A stretch of 18,828 bases of DNA from Polaromonas sp. (GCA_023259235.1 JAHFQQ010000025.1:1-18828); one strand, 5' to 3'. Positions 7,487-14,832 are shown, counted from the stretch's first letter. A program made the numbers and translations. Notes: generated by a model from the letters alone, not told the origin.

Positions 7487-7741
7487 TCAGCCCAGTTCGG
7501 CAATCAGGTCAATGTATTGCTGCATGGCATCGTCGGAGGACGTGCCCTTGAGCTGGTTCCAGGCATCCCATTTGGCTCTGGCCACCATGTCGCCAAACCC
7601 CGGCTTTTTCTCGGCGTTGTCACCTACGCTGCCCTGCTTGTACAGGGCATAAATTTTCAGCAGCGTCGCGTTGTCGGGGCGTTCACTCAGGTTTTTCGAA
7701 GCCAGCATGGCTTTGTCGAAAGCGGCCTTCAGGTCTGACAT
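7487..7741 (-). CDS. Acyl-CoA-binding protein
   Basis: An 84-aa four-helix acyl-CoA-binding protein that holds long-chain acyl-CoA esters in the cytoplasm. The family signature is nearly complete: LSERPDNATLLKIYALYKQGSVGDN, then KKPGFGDMVARAKWDAWNQLKGTSSDDAMQQYIDLI, including the Tyr and Lys residues that contact the acyl-CoA. GGAG eight bases upstream supports the start. It converges on the CoA transferase and is divergent from the WS/DGAT gene. That placement next to an acyl-CoA-consuming acyltransferase makes a supply role for storage lipid synthesis plausible. Confidence 0.93.
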   Translation of the reverse strand: MSDLKAAFDKAMLASKNLSERPDNATLLKIYALYKQGSVGDNAEKKPGFGDMVARAKWDAWNQLKGTSSDDAMQQYIDLIAELG

Positions 7742-7884
7742 AGAGGTACTCCGTGATTCTGGAAAGGGGCCGCCAAAGGGCTTCCCCGGGTAACTGCCGG
7801 GTATCTTAGCCGCAGCGTTACCGGCAAAATAGGGAAGCTGCCCCAGTCGGGGTGAGTTTGCGGATCCAGAATTTTGGAGTATTC

Positions 7885-9447
7885 ATGGTCACACGCGTTA
7901 CGGCCCAGTCCACTGGGGAAAAAGTCGTCCGGAAGGTGGCGGAAAATATTCAGAAAAGCTTGACACGCGCAGTTTCGGGCAGCCTGGGGTTGTCGGGCGA
8001 GCGCATGAGCCGGGTCGATACCGCCTGGCTGCGCATGGACAACGACACCAACCTGATGCAAATCCTGGGCGTGTGGCAGTTGACGCCGGGCGTGAAGTAT
8101 GCGGCGGTGCGCCAGCGCATTGAAAACACATTGGCCAGATACGACCGCTTCCGCCAGCGCGCGGTGGAAGACGCGACGGGCGCCACCTGGCTATTTGACG
8201 ACGATTTTGACCTGGCGAACCATGTGCTTCTGGAAAAGTTGCCCAGGTCAGCCAGGGGCCACGAAGAGCGCGCCCTGCAGGAGCGCGTGGCTGAACTGGC
8301 CTCCCAGCGGCTGGACCGCGGGCGTCCGCTCTGGCAATTCCACCTGATCGAGGATTACACCGACCCCGATGGCGTGCGGGGAAGCGCCATGATCCTGCGC
8401 ATCCACCATTGCATCGCCGACGGCATCGCGCTGATTTCGGTAGTCATGGCGATGGTTGACGGCGGCGCGCCGCCGCCCGCGCCAGGCAGGCAGGACGCTG
8501 CGGCCCATGGCGCGCAGGATTGGATGGTCGACACCCTGCTCAAGCCCTTCACCCATCTGACGGTGAAGGCGCTGGGCGCGATGGGTGACGGCGCGGCGCG
8601 CTCACTGGACCTGCTGGGGAATCCCGCCAAAGGCCTGGAACAGGGTCTCGAACAGGGCATGAAGGGTTCGCTGGACATGGCCAAAGTGATGGTCCAGGCG
8701 ATCACGGACAGCGCCGCGCTGGCCCTGATGCCCGATGACTCCAGGACCCGGCTGAAGGGCAAATCCAGCGGCGTGAAAAAAGTGGCGTGGTGTCAGCCGA
8801 TCCCGCTGGAAGACGTGAAGGCGGTCGGCAAGGCGCTCAACTGCTCGCTTAACGATGTGCTGCTCAGTTGCGCGGCCGGAGCCATCGGCGAATATCTGAA
8901 GTCGCTTGGCGATACGATGGCCGACCAGGAGATTCGCGCCATGGTGCCCGTCAACCTGCGCCCCAGGGAGCAGGTTCCGACACTCGGCAACCACTTTGGC
9001 CTGGCACCCCTGGTGCTGCCCCTCGGCCTGGACAATCCTGTCGCGCGGGTTTACGAGGTGCGCCGCCGCATGCTGGCACTCAAAGGCAGCTACCAGCCGC
9101 TGCTGGCGTTCGGCCTGCTGGCCGTGGCCGGCCTGCTGATCAAGCCGGCGCAGGACATGCTGCTCAATTTCTTCTCGAAGAAAACCACCGCCGTGATGAC
9201 CAACGTCCCGGGTCCGCGCGAAAAACTCAGATTTTGCGGCGCCACGCTGGCGCACAGCATGTTCTGGGTTCCGCAGTCGGGCAATGTGGGGCTGGGCGTG
9301 TCGATTCTCAGCTATGGCGGCGGCGTGCAGTTTGGCGTCATCACCGACAGCGCCATCTGCCCGGACCCACAGCGCATCATTGACGAGTTCGAGCCCGAGT
9401 TCGCCAAGCTGGCGATCATCACGCTGATGCTGCCGTGGGGCGAGTAG
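7885..9447 (+). CDS. Wax ester synthase / diacylglycerol acyltransferase (WS/DGAT)
   Basis: A 520-aa acyltransferase that esterifies acyl-CoA with fatty alcohol or diacylglycerol to make wax ester or triacylglycerol. The catalytic HHxxxDG motif is HHCIADG at residues 174-180. The N-terminal part has MSRVDTAWLRMD, and the C-terminal half has MTNVPGPREKLRFCG and LGVSILSYGGGVQFGVITD, both typical. I place the start at ATG 7885 because GGAG (7876-7879) sits five bases before it; an upstream in-frame GTG (7852) lacks a ribosome site. It is divergent from the acyl-CoA-binding protein gene with 143 bp between the starts. Which product dominates, wax or TAG, cannot be told from sequence. Confidence 0.92.
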   Translation: MVTRVTAQSTGEKVVRKVAENIQKSLTRAVSGSLGLSGERMSRVDTAWLRMDNDTNLMQILGVWQLTPGVKYAAVRQRIENTLARYDRFRQRAVEDATGATWLFDDDFDLANHVLLEKLPRSARGHEERALQERVAELASQRLDRGRPLWQFHLIEDYTDPDGVRGSAMILRIHHCIADGIALISVVMAMVDGGAPPPAPGRQDAAAHGAQDWMVDTLLKPFTHLTVKALGAMGDGAARSLDLLGNPAKGLEQGLEQGMKGSLDMAKVMVQAITDSAALALMPDDSRTRLKGKSSGVKKVAWCQPIPLEDVKAVGKALNCSLNDVLLSCAAGAIGEYLKSLGDTMADQEIRAMVPVNLRPREQVPTLGNHFGLAPLVLPLGLDNPVARVYEVRRRMLALKGSYQPLLAFGLLAVAGLLIKPAQDMLLNFFSKKTTAVMTNVPGPREKLRFCGATLAHSMFWVPQSGNVGLGVSILSYGGGVQFGVITDSAICPDPQRIIDEFEPEFAKLAIITLMLPWGE

Positions 9448-9510
9448 GCGTCTGCCTGCCTGGTGAAAATACCAATGCCTTCACTCCCAAAGCCAAATGA
9501 AGCATCCGCG

Positions 9511-10278
9511 CTAAACTGCAAAGCGGCGGGCGGCAATTTCCAGCAGGCCGTCAAAAATCAGGCTGTCAACCAGCTCGAATTTGACCGACAGGCTGGGCGC
9601 CATCTTCCAGCCGGCGCCGCCCGTCATGATGCACTCTGGTACCTCGCCACAATGGTGCGTGAGGTTTTCCATCATGCGCTGCACCGCGCCGGCAATGGCA
9701 AACGTTCCCCCACTGGTCAGCGCATCGCTGGTGTTGGTGGGGAAATCGCGCACATCGCCGGTTGGCACATGCAGGCCGGCGGTGCCCGATTCAAGCGCGC
9801 GCAGCATGATGCCGTGGCCCGGCAAAATGATGCCCCCGAGAAATTTCCCGGAGGCGTCGATGGCGTCCACCGTCACCGCCGTGCCCACCATGACCACCAC
9901 GCAAGGCTTGCGAATGCCGTGCGCCAGCAGCCGGTGGTAGGCGCCAATCATGGCGACCCAGCGGTCGGCTCCGAGGCGCGCGGGGTGGTCATAGCCGTTG
10001 CTCAAACCGGCTTCGCGCAAACTTGACACCACCCAGCTCGGAGCTGCGTCCCAGTGTTCCATCTGCTCGACTACCCGGCGCTTGATGGCGTCGCTGGCCA
10101 CGATACAGCCGAGCATCTGCGTCGGCGGGGAGGTGGCATTCCATTCGCCCTCGGCAAGCCTGTCAATATTTTCCAGAAATACTGCGCCCTGGGCCAGCAG
10201 CTTGGCCCCTGCTGCCGGCGCGTCATACTGGGCCCATTTCAGGCGGGTGTTACCCACATCAAGCGCTAGAAAAGTCAT
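9511..10278 (-). CDS. coaX: Type III pantothenate kinase
   Basis: A 255-aa ASKHA-fold kinase that phosphorylates pantothenate, the first step of CoA synthesis. FLALDVGNTRLKWAQ is the phosphate-binding loop with the essential Asp. GADRWVAMIGA carries the pantothenate-binding GxDR motif, and GTAVTVDAID is the third family motif, followed by GGIILPG. In many Burkholderiales coaX follows birA; here the gene upstream on the same strand is a LuxR-type regulator 93 bp away, so the usual partner is missing at this locus. The start has no strong Shine-Dalgarno. It converges on the WS/DGAT gene with 63 bp between stops and no clear terminator. Confidence 0.95.
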   Translation of the reverse strand: MTFLALDVGNTRLKWAQYDAPAAGAKLLAQGAVFLENIDRLAEGEWNATSPPTQMLGCIVASDAIKRRVVEQMEHWDAAPSWVVSSLREAGLSNGYDHPARLGADRWVAMIGAYHRLLAHGIRKPCVVVMVGTAVTVDAIDASGKFLGGIILPGHGIMLRALESGTAGLHVPTGDVRDFPTNTSDALTSGGTFAIAGAVQRMMENLTHHCGEVPECIMTGGAGWKMAPSLSVKFELVDSLIFDGLLEIAARRFAV

Positions 10279-10371
10279 TGGACTGGATTATGAACAGATT
10301 TTGTAACTACTCAGGCAGGACTGGAAGTTAGTCTTCGCGGGTGGGCTGCTTAGTTGCCAGATTTTTTGGGG

Positions 10372-11040
10372 TCAGATCAGGCCAAACCAGCAAGCGCGCT
10401 GGATGGCCGCCAGCTTGTTGTCAACCTTGAGTTTGCTCATGGCATTGGACAAGTGAAAGTTCACTGTGCGCTCGCTGCAAAGCAGGGCCGCACCGCTCTC
10501 GCGTGCCGTCTGGCCCTGAAAAGCCAGCTTCAGGCATTCGAGTTCACGCGGGCTCAGGGGGTTGCGTGCGTCGGCAAGTGCCCGTTTCAGCAATGGCCAG
10601 ATATTGAGCGCCGACCAGGCCAGCGCCGCTGCCTCGCTGCGGTCATGCCACTGGCGCGGGCTGAAAAGATAACATTCAAAGGCGCGCCCTGCTGTTAACG
10701 GAAACGCGATGCGCACGACGCTCTGGTGGCCGTGGGCCAGCCAGAGCCTGCGCCAGCGCCCCTGATTTTCGAAGGCCGACTTTGAAATGTCCTGCCAGGC
10801 GACCAGGGGCGCATCGGAATCGCGCCACAGTGCGCCAAAATCCCGGCTTTCGGCCAGCGCTTGTGCGGCATCGAGCAGACGCGGCGGGTGCAGGGCCAGC
10901 ACCAGCCGGTCGTCGTGGCCGGCAAAAGGATCAGGACCCAGCACCAACAGGGCTTCGACCGAAAATTCGCGCAGGGCGCAAAGCCAGTCGCTGATCACCC
11001 CGTCCAGACTCACACTGTCAAAGTTGGCAGGGTCCGGCAT
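10372..11040 (-). CDS. LuxR-type transcriptional regulator with divergent ligand domain
   Basis: A 222-aa regulator. The C-terminal 65 residues are a LuxR/FixJ helix-turn-helix: LSPRELECLKLAFQGQTARE, then SERTVNFHLSNAMSKLKV, very like acyl-homoserine-lactone LuxR proteins (the VNFHLxNxxxKL recognition helix). The N-terminal 150 residues have the size of an autoinducer-binding domain, but I do not see its WxxxY and DP landmarks, so the ligand may differ or be absent. There is no luxI-type synthase in the window, making this a 'solo'. It is divergent from the sensor kinase with 90 bp between starts. A lux-box-like dyad precedes the synthase gene of the same locus (14793-14814), a plausible target. 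Confidence 0.85.
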   Translation of the reverse strand: MPDPANFDSVSLDGVISDWLCALREFSVEALLVLGPDPFAGHDDRLVLALHPPRLLDAAQALAESRDFGALWRDSDAPLVAWQDISKSAFENQGRWRRLWLAHGHQSVVRIAFPLTAGRAFECYLFSPRQWHDRSEAAALAWSALNIWPLLKRALADARNPLSPRELECLKLAFQGQTARESGAALLCSERTVNFHLSNAMSKLKVDNKLAAIQRACWFGLI

Positions 11041-11130
11041 TAGAGTGACCGAAAGGGAACAAGCACAATACAGTCAAATGTCATATGCATCGTCACACAG
11101 GGTTCAGGTTACGCCGAAGAGGCCTTCAAG

Positions 11131-12435
11131 TTGAGGCGCAGCCACTTCCATTCCCGGATGCTGCAGAACCCCGTGCTTCAATGGTTGCACAAGGAGTTAA
11201 TGCTTGCACCGCTGGAGCCCATTTTGCATCCATCGCCATGGCGCCTGTTGTGGCTGGGGCTATCCATTTTTTTGGGCAATGCCCTGTTTGCCTGGATTTG
11301 GTCGGCTTGGCTGCCACAACCCTACGAAAATCTCCTGCTGCGCGTCCTGGCCAGCCTGCTCGGCTGCAGCCTGATGACGCGCCAGGTCAACCATGACCCC
11401 GGCAGACCCATGACACAGGTGGTCTTTAGCTTGGTGTTCTGGCTGGAATTGCCGGTTCTGTTCACCTGGATGTACCTAGGCAACAGCGGCAGCGCGGTAT
11501 GGCTGGCCACTATGGCTGCGATGGTGCTGATTTACTACCACGTCACCGACTGGCGGCTGGCGACTCTGGGGACTATTACGGGAATGCTGCTGGCCTGGGG
11601 CCTGTTTCAGTTTTTCGGGCCCGCCGTCCCGCCGGTCGCGCAGAGCCAGCACGCCGTCCATGCAGTTGTGTTTACGTTTGCGTGGTCAGTGGCATTCATG
11701 CTGAACCTGTCGTCCGCCAATCTGAGACGGGAACGTCTGGGTAGCACCCTGGCAACGATGGGCATCATGGCGCATGAGCTGCGCACGCCGCTTTCCACGG
11801 TGGCGCTGATTGGCGACGCGATCGAACTTGAAGTACAGCGTCAACCTGACCAGCCCCACGCGCCGCAACTGGCCAGACTGGCGCAGCGTCTGCATACGCT
11901 GGTTCGCAACATGAACCACCAGATCGACATGCAGATCGCCAATGCGAAGCTGCTGCAACTGCCGCACCATACCGGGCGGGTCTCGGCAGCCCGGCTGGTC
12001 AACGATGTAGTGGCAGCCTATCCCTTTTCTTCGAGCCGCCAGCGCGAGTGCGTGCAGGTGCTGGTACAGCATGACTTCATCTTCCAGGGTTCCGCGACCC
12101 AGTTTTCACAGGTATTGGACAACCTGATCAAGAACGCGTTGCATTCATTGATGGCGGCGGACTCCCGTTACCCCAGGGGCGCACTGCGCATCGAGGTAGG
12201 CCGCATGCGCAAGCGCGGCCGCATCGTCGTGGCGGACGAGGGCATGGGAATCGGCGCCGCGTTGCTGCCGCAGATTTTCAAGCCATTTTTCTCCAGCAAC
12301 CGCAGCACCGGGCACGGCCTGGGCCTGGCTTTTTGCCAGCAAGTGGTGCAAAGCGCCGGCGGCAGCATTCATGTGAAATCGACATATGCCGTCGGAGCCG
12401 TTTTTACGATTGAGCTGCCCATATCCAGCTCCTGA
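11131..12435 (+). CDS. Six-helix membrane sensor histidine kinase, CqsS/LqsS-like
   Basis: A 434-aa kinase. Six hydrophobic segments lie between about residues 35 and 200 (WRLLWLGLSIFLGNALFAWIW is the first, AVVFTFAWSVAFMLNLS the last) with no large periplasmic domain, as in the alpha-hydroxyketone sensors CqsS and LqsS. The PQPYENLLLR stretch after helix 1 resembles CqsS as I recall it. The phospho-acceptor is His215 in MAHELRTPLSTVALIGD. The ATPase domain has N box LDNLIKNALHSL, G1 VADEGMGIG, F box FKPFFSS and G2 GHGLGLAFC. Unlike Vibrio CqsS there is no attached receiver domain. The start is probably TTG 11131 (AGAGG eight bases upstream); ATG 11158 would give His206. The response regulator follows after 42 bp. 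Confidence 0.88.
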   Translation: MRRSHFHSRMLQNPVLQWLHKELMLAPLEPILHPSPWRLLWLGLSIFLGNALFAWIWSAWLPQPYENLLLRVLASLLGCSLMTRQVNHDPGRPMTQVVFSLVFWLELPVLFTWMYLGNSGSAVWLATMAAMVLIYYHVTDWRLATLGTITGMLLAWGLFQFFGPAVPPVAQSQHAVHAVVFTFAWSVAFMLNLSSANLRRERLGSTLATMGIMAHELRTPLSTVALIGDAIELEVQRQPDQPHAPQLARLAQRLHTLVRNMNHQIDMQIANAKLLQLPHHTGRVSAARLVNDVVAAYPFSSSRQRECVQVLVQHDFIFQGSATQFSQVLDNLIKNALHSLMAADSRYPRGALRIEVGRMRKRGRIVVADEGMGIGAALLPQIFKPFFSSNRSTGHGLGLAFCQQVVQSAGGSIHVKSTYAVGAVFTIELPISSS

Positions 12436-12477
12436 ATACCACCTGCAATTCATTTTTTCGACAAACTTGATCCCAGA

Positions 12478-13482
12478 ATGAAGGATTTCCGCACCATGCC
12501 TCTTGCACTCTATCGCCGCCCGGGCGGCGTGATTTTTCTCGATGACGACCGGGACTACCTGGAAATGCTGGGCGAGGTCATGCCGCCTGACTGGTATGCC
12601 CGGCTATTCCTGCGCCCGGCGGCCTGCATCGAACTGCTTCTGCAGGAACCACCGCGCCGGGAGGCCGACGCCTGGGCCCAGCAGGAAATCATCAATCGGT
12701 GGCGCGAAGGGGCCGCCCTGATCCCGCAAATCCTGCGCTATTGGCGCGAAGACGGCACGGCGCGCTTTGCCCTGACCCGGGTCTGCGTGGTGGACTACTC
12801 GATGCCGGCCATGAGCGGGCTGCGGGTATTGAGCGAATTGTCCGACTGGTCGGGATCGCGCATTTTGCTCACCGGCCGTGCCGACGAACAGCTCGCCGTA
12901 TCGGCCTTCAATCGCGGGTTGATCGAACAGTTCATTCCCAAGCAGTCCACCGACATTCGGCTGCGCCTGAGCGACGCGATCCAGAGCATGCGGCAACTTC
13001 CCGACGCACGCCATGAGCAGATCTGGCGCGCCACGCTGTCACAGACGCAGCATGCGCTGCTGCGCGACCCGGCGATCGCGCAGGCGCTTGAAAACCTGAT
13101 CCTGCGCCAGGGCTGGATCGAGCACGTGGTGATCGGCGCGCCTTTCGGTGTGCTCGCGCTGGACCCCAAGGGCGGCGTGAGCTGGCTGCAGCTTGAACCT
13201 GCGGGAAACCTGCCGGAGCTCGCCGACATGGCCGCTTCACAAGGCTGGGATGCAGCCACGGTGCAGGACATTCGCGCCGGGAAAAAACTCATTGATTTGG
13301 AGTTGCAACTGGCACTGGGCCTCCGGAACAAGGCGCAGCCACGTCAGGCGTACGCCCTGGTGGAGAACCCGGCACGCCTGTACACAGCCCTGTTTACGGT
13401 CCATGACGACCACAGCCCGGGATTCATGCGCAGCTACGAGCGTTTTATCGCAACCCATGGCGAAAGAAAATTGCAGGACTAA
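12478..13482 (+). CDS. Atypical response regulator, LqsR/JqsR-like
   Basis: A 334-aa protein. An N-terminal receiver has acidic residues Asp22-24 (FLDDDRDY), phospho-acceptor Asp106 (CVVDYSMPAMSG), Thr132 (LLTGRAD) and Lys155 (FIPKQS). About 82 residues separate the acidic cluster from Asp106, against about 44 in CheY, so there is an insertion of roughly 38 residues (a helical Arg/Glu/Trp stretch, 60-95). The late phospho-Asp matches my recollection of Legionella LqsR (Asp108). The C-terminal 170 residues (HVVIGAPFGVLALDPKGGVSWLQLEP and on) show no recognisable DNA-binding or enzymatic motif. ATG 12478 lacks a ribosome site; ATG 12496, with AAGGA upstream, is an alternative. The gene's end overlaps the convergent synthase by 4 bp. 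Confidence 0.85.
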   Translation: MKDFRTMPLALYRRPGGVIFLDDDRDYLEMLGEVMPPDWYARLFLRPAACIELLLQEPPRREADAWAQQEIINRWREGAALIPQILRYWREDGTARFALTRVCVVDYSMPAMSGLRVLSELSDWSGSRILLTGRADEQLAVSAFNRGLIEQFIPKQSTDIRLRLSDAIQSMRQLPDARHEQIWRATLSQTQHALLRDPAIAQALENLILRQGWIEHVVIGAPFGVLALDPKGGVSWLQLEPAGNLPELADMAASQGWDAATVQDIRAGKKLIDLELQLALGLRNKAQPRQAYALVENPARLYTALFTVHDDHSPGFMRSYERFIATHGERKLQD

Positions 13483-14729
13483 TCACGCTGCGCGGCGCGG
13501 GCGCGCCGCGCAATCGGCCAGTCCCAGGGTTTGACGAGGGGTGCAATCTCGCGCGCCGCCGCCGCCACATGGTCCAGCTCCGAATCCGTCAGGCCGGCAT
13601 TGAGCGTGAGCCGCATCATGGCGCGCTTGCTGCTGGTGGCCGGTGCGCAGAACATGGCCGAAAACACATCGCGCTCCTCCAGCCGGTCTCGCAGCACCAT
13701 GGTGTCCGACTCCATGCCGACCTCCAGCGCGATGATCTGCTGGCTGCCCTGGTGGACTGGATAACCGAGGTCGCTCAAGGCGCCGCGCAGACGCCGGCTG
13801 TGCGCATGCAGGCGCGCCCTGGCCGCGTCGCTCTGGCGAACGACCTCCAGCGTGGCGGCCAGGCCGGCAATCTCGTGCGGCAGCAGGCTCGAGCTGAAGA
13901 TATTGGGAAAGCTTGAGCAGAGAATGTAGTAGCGCATGTGCGCCGGGGCCGTGAAAAAGCCGGCACGACCGGCAAACGCCTTGGCCAGGCTGGCGGTGAT
14001 GAAATGCACCCGCTCCTGCAGACCCAGCGCCGCGCACAGGCCCGCGCCCTGCGGGCCGTGCGTGCCCAGCGAGTGGGATTCATCGACCAGCATCATGCAG
14101 CCGTGCTGCTCGGCCACATCAACCATTTCCACCAGCGGGCATAGCGCGCCCGTGGTGCTATAGACCGAATCGACCACCACAATGCCAGGCCCGTTGCTGG
14201 CAATCACGCGCGCAAGGTGCGCCGGGTCGTTATGCCGGAAACCATACGCTGGCGCGCGCGCCGCATGCGCCCCTTCCCAGAGCGAGGCATGGGCCAGCGC
14301 GTCCAGATAGACCGGGGTTTGCGCATCGGCAATGGCCTGCAGCAACCCGACGTTGGCCGCATAGCCTGACTGGCAGAGGAACCCCTCGTCCTTGCCAAGC
14401 CAGCCTGCCAGCGCCACCTCGAGCGCGCGCGCCGGATGCTGGCTGAGGTGAAACACGCCGGACTGGACCACAAACTCCTGCTGTTTGCGCAGGGCATCCA
14501 CCTGGGCCTGAGCAATCTGCGGGTGCCCTGAGACACTGAGGTAGTCGTTGCCGTCGAGCCGGATCGCGTTGGGGCCGGGTGGAACGCCATGCAGCATAAA
14601 CTTTCCACCCCACTGCTGATCCCAACGCGGCGTGAAGTCGCGTGCGATGCGCCGGGTCAATTGCGTGCCGAGGGCCGGATTGCGAAAGATCCGGCCAGGC
14701 TGCGGGGAGGTTTGTTCAAGGACTTGCAT
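13479..14729 (-). CDS. cqsA: Alpha-hydroxyketone autoinducer synthase, CqsA/LqsA/JqsA type
   Basis: A 416-aa PLP enzyme of the alpha-oxoamine synthase family (relatives: BioF, KBL). It condenses an acyl-CoA with an amino-acid-derived substrate to give the precursor of a long-chain alpha-hydroxyketone signal (CAI-1/LAI-1 class). Features pointing to CqsA rather than BioF are LCQSGYAANVGLLQAI, YLDALAHASLWEGAHAA, GPGIVVVDSVYSTTGALCPLVE and VDESHSLGTHGPQGAGL. Lys250 in TASLAKAFAGRAGF is the PLP lysine. FSAMFCAPATSSKRAMMRLTLNAGL ends the catalytic domain. It is convergent with the response-regulator gene, overlapping by 4 bp at the stops. The leader holds a lux-box-like dyad and an inverted repeat around the start codon. 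The chain length of the product cannot be predicted. Confidence 0.93.
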   Translation of the reverse strand: MQVLEQTSPQPGRIFRNPALGTQLTRRIARDFTPRWDQQWGGKFMLHGVPPGPNAIRLDGNDYLSVSGHPQIAQAQVDALRKQQEFVVQSGVFHLSQHPARALEVALAGWLGKDEGFLCQSGYAANVGLLQAIADAQTPVYLDALAHASLWEGAHAARAPAYGFRHNDPAHLARVIASNGPGIVVVDSVYSTTGALCPLVEMVDVAEQHGCMMLVDESHSLGTHGPQGAGLCAALGLQERVHFITASLAKAFAGRAGFFTAPAHMRYYILCSSFPNIFSSSLLPHEIAGLAATLEVVRQSDAARARLHAHSRRLRGALSDLGYPVHQGSQQIIALEVGMESDTMVLRDRLEERDVFSAMFCAPATSSKRAMMRLTLNAGLTDSELDHVAAAAREIAPLVKPWDWPIARRARAAQRD

Positions 14730-14760
14730 AAGTTTGTTCCGTGGCTAAAAACAAACTTAT
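14728..14760 (-). promoter_or_regulatory. Perfect inverted repeat around the synthase ribosome site and start codon
   Basis: ATAAGTTTGTT (14728-14738) and AACAAACTTAT (14750-14760) are perfect 11-bp complements with an 11-nt spacer. On the transcribed (minus) strand the spacer carries the purine-rich CCACGGA, the only ribosome-binding candidate, and the 3' arm runs into the AUG (start base 14729). Folded as RNA, the Shine-Dalgarno would be in the loop and two bases of the start codon in the stem. It may act as a translation switch, or as a repressor operator in DNA form. Confidence 0.6.
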
Positions 14761-14778
14761 TGAAAGCTTTTTCACAAA

Positions 14779-14784
14779 TTTATA
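14779..14784 (-). promoter_or_regulatory. Candidate -10 element (TATAAA) of the synthase gene
   Basis: TATAAA on the minus strand lies 50-55 bp before the synthase start. No TTGACA-like -35 is found at normal spacing; that position is occupied by the 22-bp dyad at 14793-14814. This arrangement fits an activator-dependent promoter. The call rests on sequence resemblance only. Confidence 0.35.
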
Positions 14785-14792
14785 CGGCTGAA

Positions 14793-14814
14793 CCCCTGTC
14801 AGGAATGACAGGGG
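14793..14814. promoter_or_regulatory. Lux-box-like perfect dyad upstream of the synthase gene
   Basis: CCCCTGTCA (14793-14801) and TGACAGGGG (14806-14814) are perfect 9-bp arms around GGAA. The core is CTGT-N8-ACAG, the same geometry as the Vibrio fischeri lux box. It sits about 64 bp before the synthase start, in the -35 region of the candidate promoter. A LuxR-type regulator is encoded in the same locus. As RNA it could also be a terminator stem for the rhodanese gene upstream, but no U tract follows. Confidence 0.55.
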
Positions 14815-14832
14815 CTGAAGACCTTTCCCGTC

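Noticed and set aside
7784..7833. GGTAAC...GTTACC imperfect dyad between the acyl-CoA-binding protein and WS/DGAT genes
   Set aside because: The arms are only six bases with a bulged extension, and no known operator type fits. Too weak to list as a site.
7852..7884. GTG start 11 codons upstream for the WS/DGAT gene
   Set aside because: No ribosome site at the GTG, whereas GGAG stands five bases before the ATG at 7885.
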